Below the pieces are notes generated by a model that worked only from the letters and a program-made list of their open reading frames with translations, ran no database searches and was not told where the DNA came from. From Phycomyces nitens (lineage: Eukaryota; Mucoromycota; Mucoromycetes; Mucorales; Phycomycetaceae): a stretch of DNA of 64,000 nucleotides. This document shows, one piece after another, positions 23,648 to 34,524 of the stretch (position 1 is the stretch's first letter; the number at the start of each line of letters is the position of its first letter). The stretch is taken from contig JAHRBC010000005.1 of the NCBI GenBank assembly GCA_022702545.1, positions 1,054,001 to 1,118,000 of the forward strand, in the 5' to 3' direction. A program made the position numbers and the translations under genes.

Positions 23648-24910
23648 CTAATATATTATCTGATACTTTAACAGAGAAGGAGGATAATTCCTAGGTCCTG
23701 AGAAACCCTTTTCATTCTTCAATACATATGTATTAGCAGCAGTTTTTCTGACAACAATATAGAATCCCTTATACTTTGGATCCAACTTATTCTGTTTTTC
23801 TGTCACCAAAAGCATGACTATTGATCCAGGAGCTAGATCCATGATTTTATGACTTTTGTCGAAATTCTTCTTCTGCTTCTCAGTGACTTGTTTCACTTGC
23901 TCATACACTGCAGGATAGACTATCTCAGTCATCCTCTTTATTTTCTTTTGCAACTCTTTCTGAATCTGTTCAGCAGTCGCACTATCCTTCTCTTTACTAA
24001 AGTCCTTGAAGTCATTTGGATTCCTTCCAAGCATTAAAGAGAATGGTGTACTCTTAGTCCTAGTATTATACTTGCTATTCAAAAACAACTGTGCAGTTGG
24101 TACCTTCTGATCCCAATCAGCGACGTTTCCAACTATTTGTTTCTTGATGGTGTTCACTGCCGTCTGGACAGCTCTTTCACTTGCACCATTAGCTCTATGA
24201 TGGTACTGCGATAGCAACGCATGTTCAAAACCAATATTCTCTTTTATACATGTCATCAATGGGTTCATAAACTCTCGTCCACAATCACTCTGTAACTTTC
24301 TCATTGGACCCCATGTGCTTATCACGTCTAGTACGTGTAAACCAATAGTTGCCGCACCCTTATTTGGTATAGCGCGCAATACATAGAACTTGCTTGCAAT
24401 GCCAATCATGACTAACAAGTACTCATTTCCTTTGGTCGATGTTGTAAATGGCCCAGCCAGATCTATTCCCCAACTATCAGCAGGAAGTGTTGCAGTTACA
24501 GGTCTTAAAGGATTATAACCTTTTCTTGTGATATTGTGACGTTGACACTGTATACACGCTTTTACTAGGTCATTCGCTTGACTCTTCAAGTTGGTTCAAT
24601 AGATACCTTTTCTCTTCAAGGCATGTAGTATCGCCTCTACACCAAAATGACCTTTCAAATGCTCTTCTACTAGGAGCATATTCCTCTCATTCTCTGTAGG
24701 AGGAGTAAAGTATTCACCACTCAATATATCTGGAAGCGGTTCCATAGTGGTTGCACTATTTCTCATTATGCACTTGAGCACATTATCCCCACGCAGTTCA
24801 TTTGACCCTGTTTCAGTTTCTTCAGACAAACTCGACAACGTATCCGGCAGTACATTAGAAACACCAGGCAAATGAGCGATATTAAAGTCATACTGTAAAA
24901 TCGTGTCCAT
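23648..24910 (-). pseudogene. Chromovirus integrase
   Basis: The zinc-binding HHCC domain (EEHLKGHFG ... CIQCQRH) is split by a stop at 24596. The catalytic core keeps all three acidic residues: WGIDLAGPF (D), LQSDCGREF (D, with Cys where Asn is usual) and HRANGASERAVQT (E). The C-terminal GPRNYPPSLLK segment precedes the chromodomain, from which it is separated by a frameshift. Confidence 0.9.
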
Positions 24911-25273
24911 TCATGCAATCATCATTAGATTTGCAACACGCGGGGTATGGAGGTATGCCAACGCCTTGTGATCCGTATACAAGGTGAAGTGAGAACCATA
25001 GATATACTTGTGAAAACGCTTGAGTGCAAATACCAAAGCTAACAGTTCTATTTTCGTTGCTGAATATTTCCTTTCGCTTTTCGACAAGCTCTTAGCTACG
25101 AACGAAATATAATTCATTTTGCCATCTATGACCTGATGCAACACTGCCCCAATTCCAGTTAGAGACGCATCACAGCTAATACAAAAAGGAGAATTCATAT
25201 CTGGATATGATAAAACTGTATCACTCAACAGTGCTTTTTTCAAGTTGACAAACGCAGTCTGATGCTTGTCAGT
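24911..25273 (-). pseudogene. Chromovirus RNase H
   Basis: Type-I RNase H fold with catalytic acidic residues visible in CISCDASLTGIG, ATKIELLALVFAL and LYTDHKALAYL. It is bounded by in-frame stops at 25274 and 24911, each where a tryptophan is expected by family pattern. Confidence 0.9.
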
Positions 25274-26092
25274 TTACAAATGTGTAATCGACTTTTCATT
25301 CCTCAATGAATCTAGTGGCGATATTATTGCCGGTACATTTGGGATCAATGTTCTAAAGTAGTTGATCAAACCACAATAGCTCTGGATATCTTTACCCGTT
25401 CTTGGTTGAGGAAACTCCAAAACATTAACAAGCTTTCTGCGGTCCATAGTAATACCATCAGGTGAAATATGAAAACCAAGCAGATATATTTCTTTCTGAA
25501 AGAAATGACACTTCTTTGGATTCAACTTCAAGTTGATCTTTGTTAATCTTTGGATCAATTGCTTCAAGTGTACCTTGTGCTCCTCAAGCGTCTTGCTCGC
25601 ACATACTATGTCATCCACAAAGAATCTTACAAATGATAAACCTTCCAAAACTATACTCATAGCTCTTTGAAACTGTGAACTGACATGCTTGATACCAAAC
25701 AGTGTACCAATTGGCTTGTACTGTATACCTCGCCATGTAAAACTAAGCTTGTGCGCATCCTTTGGGTTCAACCGCAAAGAATTAAATGCAGACTTCAAGT
25801 CTAAAGTTGAATAAATATTTGCACCTTTCAAATATTCAAACAACTCACCGATCAATGGCAATGACATTCTGTCTATTGACTTCAATAGAGAATTCAGCAG
25901 CCTTGGATCATGACAAACACGATAACCAGTCACTTCTCCTTTACCATTCGTCTTCTTGACAACAGTCAAAGGAGTATTCCATTCTGTGTTTGCTGACGCT
26001 CTTTCAATTATGCCATTCTTTCACTTGCTCATCCACTATTTCTTGCATCTTGAAAGGTATGGGATAAGGGCTTCTGAATGCTGTAGCATTTT
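25274..26092 (-). pseudogene. Chromovirus reverse transcriptase
   Basis: The intact stretch 25969-25274 has the RT core with FVDD at the active site (VRFFVDDIVCASKT), PIGTLFGIKHVSSQFQ and the connection LGFHISPDG. The N-terminal entry (FRSPYPIPFKMQEIVDEQ) is present near 26080-26020 but in another frame, so there are frameshifts on both sides. Confidence 0.9.
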
Positions 26093-26785
26093 CTAGAGTA
26101 TCCAAGCAAACAACACACCCTTAGGAATAGACTGATTTTCGTCTATAAACTTTTGAATATAATTCACGGCTTCCTCAAACTGTTTGGGACCAACAGCCGG
26201 ATTATTTTCCTTTTGTTCATTTTCTCTTTCTATGGATTCAAGCAGATCACTCTTATTATTGAAACGTCTATCAGCCTCTTTACGTTCCTCACTTAAATCC
26301 TTGTCATCATATGATAAAGGTAAACCATAAATACCAATACCAAGAAGTGACATACAATCAGTACCAATACTGAAGTTATATTCGTGATTATTCGTTAAAT
26401 TCATAACTTCAAGCTCACGCTTAATGGTCTTACCATTACAAGTAACACTTATAACACAAGTACCAATTCTATTGATATAAGTATTACTGTTAGCTAGACG
26501 TATATAAAAGTTATGGACATTACTATTATCCACTAGCTTCTCATTTATGTGGGTTATGTAGTTTATATGAAGATTCCTCTTCAAGCAAAAATTCTTATCC
26601 ACAGAACTAAATGTGGCACCACAGTCCAACAGAGAGGTTGTTCTGATAGAATTATTTGCAAAAATCGGAAAAGTGATGTTAGTGCTCATGTTATTAAAAT
26701 CCTTTTTAATAATCATCTCTTGTTGATTGAGATTACAATCCAAGGCAGTCTTAGCCAGAGCACTTGCACTATATTTACTGTCCAA
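26093..26785 (-). pseudogene. Chromovirus protease region
   Basis: Retropepsin-like region: TTSLLDCGATFSSVD holds the active-site Asp, but the usual D-(S/T)-G is D-C-G. The later IGTDCMSLLGIGIYGLPL matches the second conserved block of the fold. Separated from gag by an in-frame TGA. Confidence 0.8.
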
Positions 26786-26788
26786 AGA

Positions 26789-27541
26789 TCACAACGATGA
26801 GGAACTACCCTCTTTTCCCACAGGGGGTACAATCGCTGCACTCGCAACAGAACGGACTGTCATTCTGGACAACTTTGTCCTATTGTAAACTTCCTTTTTG
26901 GTACACAAGTGTCCCTTCTCCCAGGGAGCATTGCACGAAAAGCAAACATTTGCTTTCACAGCCTTTCTAAAGTCCCAGGAAGACTTCTTGTGCTTCTGAG
27001 CACACTCATTACTAGCCAAAGACATCTTCTTACCCTTGTACACTCCAGTGGAGGAAGCACTTCCTCCATTGGCCCGGGCATAAGAATTCCAGGCGGTCAC
27101 TTCCCTAGTCTAGCCAGGATTGTGAAGTAACGCAAAATAGTCGCTTGTAGAAGCACTTACCAGGTCTATAATGTCCTCGATCTTCGAGGGCATCTTGGTG
27201 CCATAATTGGCGGAGATAGGGATGAGGCATGCTTCTCGGACTTCCGGCCTCAGATTCCACCAAAAACAGAGAAGCAACTGGACACCATCCTCAAGACCAG
27301 CTTGTCTGCAAAATTTCTTAAATGTCGCGCCAAAGGAACGAGCAGATTCACCTTTGCCTTGCTTCATGCACCAGACACGGCCCATGTTCAGAAACTTTCT
27401 GAACAGAGTGTCGTAGTGATCCAACATAATACTTTCGGCCTTCTTCCACTTGTACTCTTTGCTCTTTAGTTTGTCTTCAAACAAAGATCGCTCCTCTTTG
27501 TTCAAACAAGGAGGCAGCAATCTTTCCCAGCTATCGTCTAA
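26789..27541 (-). pseudogene. Chromovirus gag, 5'-truncated
   Basis: The capsid-like part (residues LFRKFLNMGRVWCMKQGKG...FGATFKKFCRQAGL) matches retrotransposon gag. After a stop near 27107 comes a zinc knuckle of the CxxC...GHxC variety (CFSCNAPWEKGHLC), common in Ty3 elements. The N-terminus is missing: the frame runs straight into the wrongly oriented LTR at 27542. Confidence 0.85.
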
Positions 27542-27887
27542 TGTGGTGATCCAGCCTTATCTAAGTATATTTTACATATACATAAGCTATAAGTACAGAT
27601 TAGCTGAGAGCTAATAAGGTACGATAGACGAAGTATAGAAATACATCAGAATAATAGTAACATGGATGTTGAGCTCAGAAGCTTACTCCATCTAATATCT
27701 TAATGTGGTGAAAGACCCCACGTATCAGGAAGTCCAAGATCTTGTGCAACAGCACATTGAAAGACTATATATAAAGAGAAGCACATTCTATATCTTGATA
27801 ACGACAAGATTATATACAGTCTCAAAGTACTCACTGTCTATATCTCCATTATCATTGTGTATTGGTTTAATACCCTAAAACACAACA
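27542..27887 (+). repeat. LTR, inner right (wrong orientation for the chromovirus)
   Basis: Full 346-bp LTR with TG...CA ends and TATATAAAG near 27768. It reads plus, while the adjoining gag reads minus, so it cannot be the 5' LTR of the chromovirus; it is the 5' LTR of the right element. Confidence 0.9.
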
Positions 27888-29034
27888 TTGCCCTTTAAGA
27901 GTACAGAAAAATGAATAAAAAAACAAATTTATTTTTATTTCGTAACAAAACTCCATTTTGCACTTACACTGAATAAAAATATGTGGTAGAGTACACTCTA
28001 CCTTTGATATTTGCTAAACAAGTGTTTAGGAAAAATAGGATACACAACTCTATATGATATGAAAAAAGAATGAGATATTTGAGTATTTCGAAAGGGCAAA
28101 TGTATTTCTGATGTCCGCTAAGATTATTTGTACCTGCTTGTACAAAATCAATCATCCTTGAACAAATGCACGGACCTACCAAGATTACCTAAAATTAAAA
28201 GAAAACCAATCGCCGTTCAAAGAAGTATACTGTCTTTAAAGTTAACAGTACACAGATAAAGACCAACCTTTAACTTGATGTTTACCTCTTTACCTCTTTA
28301 CCTGTTTCTTTTTAAAAGCGTTGATTCTCACAGTAAAATACTTATTCTCATCGTGTCAAAAATATATTCCCACACTGGCTCACGTCATCACCAAAATTCG
28401 TGGTGACCTCACACCCACAAAATATTTGTCTATAAAGACAGGGGCTTTGGGCGCGTATTGCTGTTTCTGTTTCGTTACCTCTCTTCCTGTTACTACTTCT
28501 CTTTCTCAAGGGCATGTCAAGGTAAGCAAATTTTCACTCCATCTATGCCTAGTTTCGCCAACTATGGCTCCGCCTTTACAATAGACGGACTTTTAATGAT
28601 GGATGGGTGTGTTTTATGATGTTTTTGAACCATCAAACTAACGTGTCATTCAGATGTAGTGAACACATGATGGTGTCAAAAAATTTCAAACCAAAACCCG
28701 TCTGCTCTGCATGTTTCTGGTGGCCGTTCAAGTGACCTGTCAGAAAGCGCTAGCAAATGCGTGATGTCTAATGGCCATCTCTGTCAAACATGGAAATGAC
28801 CCTCATTCACCCTCCTGGCTCATTCCCAGTATGCTATTTTATCCATGGCTACTACCTTTCATGATCTCTTGATACAAGCAAACCAAGAGTGTATTGTTTC
28901 CGTTACCAACAGTTCATACTATCGCCTGCTCCATAACTCCTGATATATGATTGTTGATTCCAGTATGCCGACCACCCAATGGCCAATAGAAAATGGCAGC
29001 CAACCTTCCGTTTTGAACAATGAATCACTCCATT

Positions 29035-30062
29035 GTCTTGGTCTTCTGGGCTACTTGGTCGAGGTGACCTTATTCCGATGGCCTGCTCTAAAACGTCAAG
29101 AGTTTCTGAGCTCCCATTCACGGCGGTCAAGGCTGGTCATGATGCGCTCTGTTGGTTCCGGCACCCGCCTCTCTTTATCACACCAACTGTCTGGAATCCT
29201 GGTGGACTCAAGAACATGGATGTGGTTCGGTTGTGCTGGTTTCCGTTGCCAGTGGGATAGGGTGGGCGACCGGTCAGTTTTTTGGCCGGTGAATCACTCC
29301 ATGGTCTGCTGGGCTACTCGATCGAGGTGAACATATTCCGATGGCCTGCTCTAAAACGTCAAGAGTTTCTGCGCTCCCATTCACGGCGGTCAAGGCTGGT
29401 CATGATGCGCTCTGTTGGTCCCGATATCCGCCTCTCTTTATCATACCAACTGTCTGGAATCCTGGTGGACTCAAGAACATGGATGTGATTCGGTTTGTGC
29501 TGGTTTCCGTTGCCAGTGGGATAGGGTGGGCGACCGGTCGTTTTTCGGCCGGTGAATCACTCCATGGTCTGCTGGGCTACTCGGTCGAGGTGAACATATT
29601 CCGATGGCCTGCTCTTAAACGTCAAGAGTTTCTGAGCTCCCATTCACGGCGGTCAAGGCTGGTCATGATGCGCTCTGTTGGTCCCGATATCCGCCACTCT
29701 TTATCACACCAACTGTCTGGAATTCCGGTGGACTCAAGAACATGGATGTGATTCGGTTGTGCTGGTTTCCGTTGCCAGTGGGATAGGGTGGGCGACCGGT
29801 CGTTTTTCGGCCGGTGAATCACTCCATGGTCTGCTGGGCTACTCGATCGAGGTGAACATATTCCGATGGCCTGCTCTAAAACGTCAAGAGTTTCTGAGCT
29901 CCCATTCACGGCGGTCAAGGCTGGTCATGATGCGCTCTGTTGGTTCCGATATCCGCCACTCTTTATCACACCAACTGTCTGGAATCCTGGTGGACTCAAG
30001 AACATGGATGTGATTCGGTTTGTGCTGGTTTCCGTTGCCAGTGGGATAGGGTGGGCGACCGT
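29035..30062 (-). repeat. 262-bp tandem array, four units
   Basis: Same repeat as 18793-21660 in inverted orientation; unit ends fall near 29270, 29532, 29794 and 30060. Both arrays contain the two linker variants. Confidence 0.93.
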
Positions 30063-30645
30063 ATACTTGTGAACCTGTCATTATCTATTGCTTGTTTGCA
30101 TGTGTACATTGATGTATCATTGAAACCCGTGGTTTCTTGAAATTAGGATATGTTTTTCTGATTACTCTATTATTACTTTCATATATTCCTCATATTTTGC
30201 GACATGTGATAACTACTTGACCTTTTAAATTGCCTGTATTCTGTAATCTTTAATTATCTTTACTCATGTAACTTTGTTTGGCTGTAACTGGTTTTATAAC
30301 TAGTGTGATAAGATAAATGGACTTTTTATTATGAATTGATTGTCAGGACATTCTATTTAACTTTGGTTTGCCGATTGGGATGCTCTGAAGACTGACTTTG
30401 TTGTATTGTTACAAAGAGTCGACATATCTTAAAATGAAATGTTACTTTTATAAAAAGTTTATTTGAATACATTTATAAAATATACTAACAATCATCATTA
30501 TATTTTGATAAGTTTGAAGCTGTACATTTTATATACGATTCATAACATAATTATTTTCTTGTAATCTGAGGGAATTTTATTTAAAGCCATGTAATTTTAA
30601 ACACTGGAGAAGCTGTAAAATTCATGTAGATTATTAATATGCATT

Positions 30646-30987
30646 TGGTGATCCAGCCTTATCAATGTATATTTTACATATACATAAGCTATAAGTACAA
30701 ATTAGTTGAGAGCTAATAAGGTACGATAAAGGAATTATAGCAATGCATCAGAATAATAGTGGCATGGATGTTAAGCTCAGAAGCTTACTCCATCTAATAT
30801 CTTAATGTGGTGAAAGACCCCACGTATCAGGAAGTCCAAGATCTTGTGTAACAGCACATTGAAAGAGTATATAAAGAGCGGCACATTTTGTATCTTAATA
30901 AAGACAAGCTTATATACAGTCTCAAAGTACTCACTGTCTATATCTCCATTATAATTGTGTATTGGTTTAATACCCTAAAACACAACA
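30646..30987 (+). repeat. LTR (3' LTR of right element)
   Basis: About 342 bp, mirror partner of the LTR at 17864-18209 and sharing its damaged terminus (GCATTTGGTGATCC instead of TGTGGTGATCC). Confidence 0.85.
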
Positions 30988-31161
30988 TCTTTCACCACAT
31001 TAATATATTAAATGGAGCAAGCTTCTGAGCTCAACATCCATGCCACTATTATTCTGATGCATTGCTATACTTCGTCTATAGTACCTTATTAGCTCTCAGC
31101 TAATCTGTGCTTATAGCTTATGTATATGTAAAATATACATTGATAAGGCTGGATCACCACA
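30988..31161 (-). repeat. Partial LTR, inverted
   Basis: First half of the LTR in minus orientation, fused to the 3' end of the full LTR at 30987. Mirror partner of 17690-17863. Confidence 0.85.
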
Positions 31162-32439
31162 GGGCTTGATGAAAGATAATTCTGACTCTTATATGGGCAA
31201 AGGTCTACTTTAAGACCCCAGAGCCTTCTTTCGATAGCTCGTTCTCTGGCATCAATAAGACGTTGGTAAACTTTTGACAGCGGCTACCAGCCTTGTTGAA
31301 GACCGTTTTCGGCGGCCATTCCCCTGGACCTAGCATGGAAACACCACAGTCTTGACATCGGAAAGCTCAGCTTGATGAAAGATGGTTCCACCTCATTAGC
31401 TGGTGAAATTCCACTAAAGGGCGCAGACCCATTTTTCAATTGCTAGTCTTTCGGTACCAAGACAAAAACGGCGGCTATTCTTGATGAAAACCTTTTCAGA
31501 CTCTTTCAGGGACAAATACCCGCTATGAAGAGTCTGAAATGTTTTTCAGCCGCACATGCTATGGTGCCAACATGCAAGACCAGAATTATTGATACCAGAC
31601 CGCTAGAGTTGATCAATATGACTTGAGGCTCTTTGACATATATATATATATATATTAAAGATGCTGAACAGTTGTTCAACCACTAGTGAGCAGGTGACAG
31701 CACCTGAATACCAATACCTACCCTTCAAGCCGCCGGACTCCATCATAAAATGGTCGCGACTCTTTGAGGACAAACGTCTAATATAAAGAAACCGATTCAT
31801 TTCTGAGAATCAAGATATTAGGTTGCCAGTAGAGACCATGTGGTGTAAGTTTTCAGGTTGGTGGTAGACATTGACGAAAATACATATGTGTTAATACTAA
31901 TAATTTTTCTTGTGTACATGTGTAGGTTTACTGGTCAGTTTTCATCCGCATGTCCAGGCCAGGCAGACGATCAGGATGGTTGGAAAGGCGGGGAGGTGGA
32001 GAGTTGCCTATGACACGGTATATTTTATTCACCGATGTTTGTTGTATTGCTTATCGCAGCGAACTTCGAAGTAATGATATATCTATAGAAATGCCCTGAA
32101 GTAATTAAATAGTCTCTTAATCTGTTCTTCATTAAAATTGTCTTTCTACCTGTATTCATTTTCTTGTCACTGAGTTGGACATTTATACTAAATAGCAAAC
32201 CCATCATGTGTCAGTAGTAAAATACATTCAAACTCTTTGAGATAGCATATTAATAGTATACTCGTATTTTTCTCTTTCTACATCGTTTTTCTCATCCGAT
32301 TCACAATTTTTCATCAAATTAGTAAAAGCATCTTTATCAACATAAGCAATTTTTAGATTACTAGAAAGGTCTGGTCAACAGACATGCTCTTCATGTCATC
32401 TTCTACTCTGCCATTCCAATCAAAACTGCTATACGTAAA
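31162..32439. other. Spacer with a GC-richer unknown segment
   Basis: 31162-31620 is GC-richer than its surroundings and repeats CTTGATGAAAGAT-like words (31166, 31373, and a variant near 31477), but every frame is broken, so it may be a transposon relic. A (TA)n run sits at 31637-31653. The rest is AT-rich with no gene. Confidence 0.4.
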
Positions 32440-33350
32440 ACAACTAACCAAAGAACTACACAAAATTACACGAGGCACCCCATTTTCCGAAACGCTGAAA
32501 GATGTGCAAGGATTCTTATTGAACTTAATATATGCTATTTTGAGACTTAATCGACATATTGCCTTGGGGCTACACTTGAGGAGCTACCAGACACCATGAG
32601 AAATACAATTGTTAATTACATCTCCAAGACTAACATCTGCCGTGTCTTTTACAGAATTGAATTGTCGTCTCATCGCATTATTGTTATGCCACAACTGTCC
32701 AAAGTACATAAAAAGAATATATTAGCTTTTGCTCATTACTCTAGAAATCAACCAATGATTAGGTCATGCCATTGCAAGGATGAATCTGGATTCATGCTTT
32801 TTCCCAAGGAAATGAAACATTCGGGTGTGTTTCTTTCAAGTAAATAAATTCAAGAAAGTGCTCATTATGTCAAGAATATAGTTTGTCAGTGGTCCAGTAA
32901 TAATGTGAGCCTATGTGTGGGTAGGACGAGCTGGCCCTCTAAAGACCATAATCAACACTCTACAATATGCTTACATTAGTATATTGGGAAGTAAACTTGT
33001 CCCTTTCATAATCAATTTCAATGACCTTTATGACAGAGAGTTTATTTAGCAAGATAATGCTCCTTATCGTGAGTCTAAGCTGGTTGATACTTGGAAAAAA
33101 GTGTCGCGGTATCATAGTAATGATGTGACTTCCAAATAATGCAGATCTCAACTCTATTAGAAGTTGTGGTCTTATCTTGGACGGATGGTGGGTGGAACTG
33201 TACCATCTTCAAGAAATATTAAGGTGTTGGATTCTGCAATCCATTAAGAGTGGAAGAAAATGTTAGTTGAGGTGTGCGAAAGGTATTAGATGTTAATGCC
33301 AAATCGTATAGACGATATGAAAAAAGGCAAAAGTTAGCACAAAATACCAA
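32440..33350 (+). pseudogene. Tc1/mariner-like transposase relic
   Basis: Decayed DDE transposase read across several frames. The second helix-turn-helix and linker show as LSKVHKKNILAFAHYSRN, the first catalytic Asp block as KDESGFMLFPKE, the second as QDNAPYRESKLVDTWKK, and the C-terminal end as MPNRIDDMKKGK. This order is diagnostic for Tc1-like transposases. Stops and frameshifts are frequent and the conserved WPxxSPDLNPIE block is missing or unrecognisable. Confidence 0.75.
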
Positions 33351-33765
33351 GTTTCTTTAACATTATTATTACTATTATTGAATGCCGTATGTTTCTGCTC
33401 GTTTAATTTTATATATGATTTATTATACAAAAATAGGTATAGTACGACCAGAGAGTTGAAGAAGTTATTTATTTTTTATTTTGCAGATATTGAATTGACC
33501 CATTACTATGGGAAGGAGTCTGTATGCTTCCTTTATTAAATCTCAGTGTTTTTGAAAGAAAGTCTCGCTGGGCTGAGAAACTTGTACTTTTTACATGCTT
33601 TCAAAGGTGTTGACGGAATCCGAGAGGTTGAAAAAAGGAAAGTGTCAAAGTGTAAATGGCATACCAAGCAGGTACAACGGTAATAAAGAGTATGTTGAAA
33701 GCTTTGGATGGGTGCCGAACACCAATAATTATAAAGAGAGACTATTCTGACCGTACTACACTACT
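33351..33765. other. Spacer between two transposon relics
   Basis: About 415 bp, AT-rich, no gene or clear repeat seen. Confidence 0.4.
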
Positions 33766-34089
33766 CTAGTATTCGAGGCTAAAGTTGAGTCTAGCTCTTG
33801 CCCAACGTAGCCGATTCTTCTTATGTTCGATAGCTAGGTTTGGCTTGAATACAGGTTTATAAAATCTCAAGCCCTTTCTCAAATATCTGATAAATATTTC
33901 ACTGCAAACAACTGCACTTGAAGTCCCCTGATTTACACGATAAGAAAAACTTTCAAAAGGATCCCATCTCGCACTCAAGCAAAGACTCTTAACATATGTG
34001 ATACTAAGTTTGCTTGGTATCCCAAGGCTAAGCTTCATATTCGCTATACCACTTTCTTTCCAGAGTTTTGTGGTAGTACTAATTGTCAA
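33766..34089 (-). pseudogene. Tc1-like transposase fragment
   Basis: A 107-residue open stretch whose C-terminal half (IRYLRKGLRFYKPVFKPNL then EHKKNRLRWARARLNF) matches the second helix-turn-helix and the KH/KKxRLxWA linker of Tc1-like transposases. Everything downstream (the DDE core) is missing. It differs in sequence and strand from the relic at 32440-33350, so it is a separate family or copy. Confidence 0.65.
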
Positions 34090-34524
34090 TCGAGGGATGT
34101 TTACGCACGCAATATCAGTTTGGCTATGGTTGGCAATAAAGAGCCAAGTAATGCCACCACGGTTAAACTCAGATAGTTCACGTTTAAGAACTAGGCATCC
34201 GGTTCTTTTTCATCTTAAAAAGTGTAAAGTTAATAGAAAAAGTCTTATTTTTTTAATAAAGTGCCGGTAATTTCTATGGTCTGAATGTATACCACTTAAT
34301 TTGTTTTACAACTATTGAACCCACTACTGTACATAGTTTTGCCTTTCTGCCGTACATGTATACATCTGAAATAAAGCTAGTCAAAGAACATTGAATATGT
34401 GCCTCATTTGTAATAGTGTACGAGGATAAGAATATTTTATATACAATGTGATATGCATTGCTGGTCCCCCAAAATGGAGGGAGTTGGACACAATGTGAAG
34501 TGGTTGGGAATACAGCGATCTCAT
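34090..34524. other. AT-rich spacer
   Basis: About 435 bp between a Tc1-like fragment and the fold-back cluster; no feature seen. Confidence 0.4.

Larger units (their letters stand above)
23154..27541 (-). mobile_element. Decayed Ty3 chromovirus body
   Basis: Domain order on the minus strand is gag, protease, reverse transcriptase, RNase H, integrase, chromodomain, the Ty3/Metaviridae order with the C-terminal chromodomain that defines chromoviruses. The 3' end is normal (purine tract and LTR). The 5' end is not: gag is cut by an LTR in the wrong orientation at 27542. In-frame stops lie near 27107, 26786, 25274, 24911, 24596 and 23540; frameshifts lie near 26095, 26015 and 23665. The copy is inactive. 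Confidence 0.92.
27542..30987 (+). mobile_element. Non-autonomous LTR element, right copy (LARD-like)
   Basis: Inverted duplicate of the element at 17864-23153, with plus-oriented LTRs at 27542-27887 and 30646-30987. The interior is the same except that the tandem array has four units instead of eleven, which accounts for the whole size difference (3446 against 5290 bp). Confidence 0.78.
17690..31161. repeat. 13.5-kb palindromic transposon block
   Basis: Left arm 17690-23153 and right arm 27542-31161 are inverted copies in mirror order: partial LTR, full LTR, unique segment, 262-bp tandem array, unique segment, full LTR. The spacer 23154-27541 is a chromovirus body. Predicted ORFs of 72, 75, 87 and 127 residues recur identically in the two arms, so the arms are nearly identical. 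The left arm is about 1.84 kb longer, which equals its seven extra tandem units. No target-site duplication is visible at the outer ends (…ACGGCG before, GGGCTT… after). Confidence 0.9.

Noticed and set aside
17690..31161. DNA transposon with long terminal inverted repeats carrying its own RT (DIRS- or Polinton-like)
   Set aside because: The central gene order PR-RT-RH-IN-chromodomain, the purine tract and TG...CA LTRs identify a Ty3 chromovirus; no tyrosine recombinase, polymerase B or capsid genes are present.
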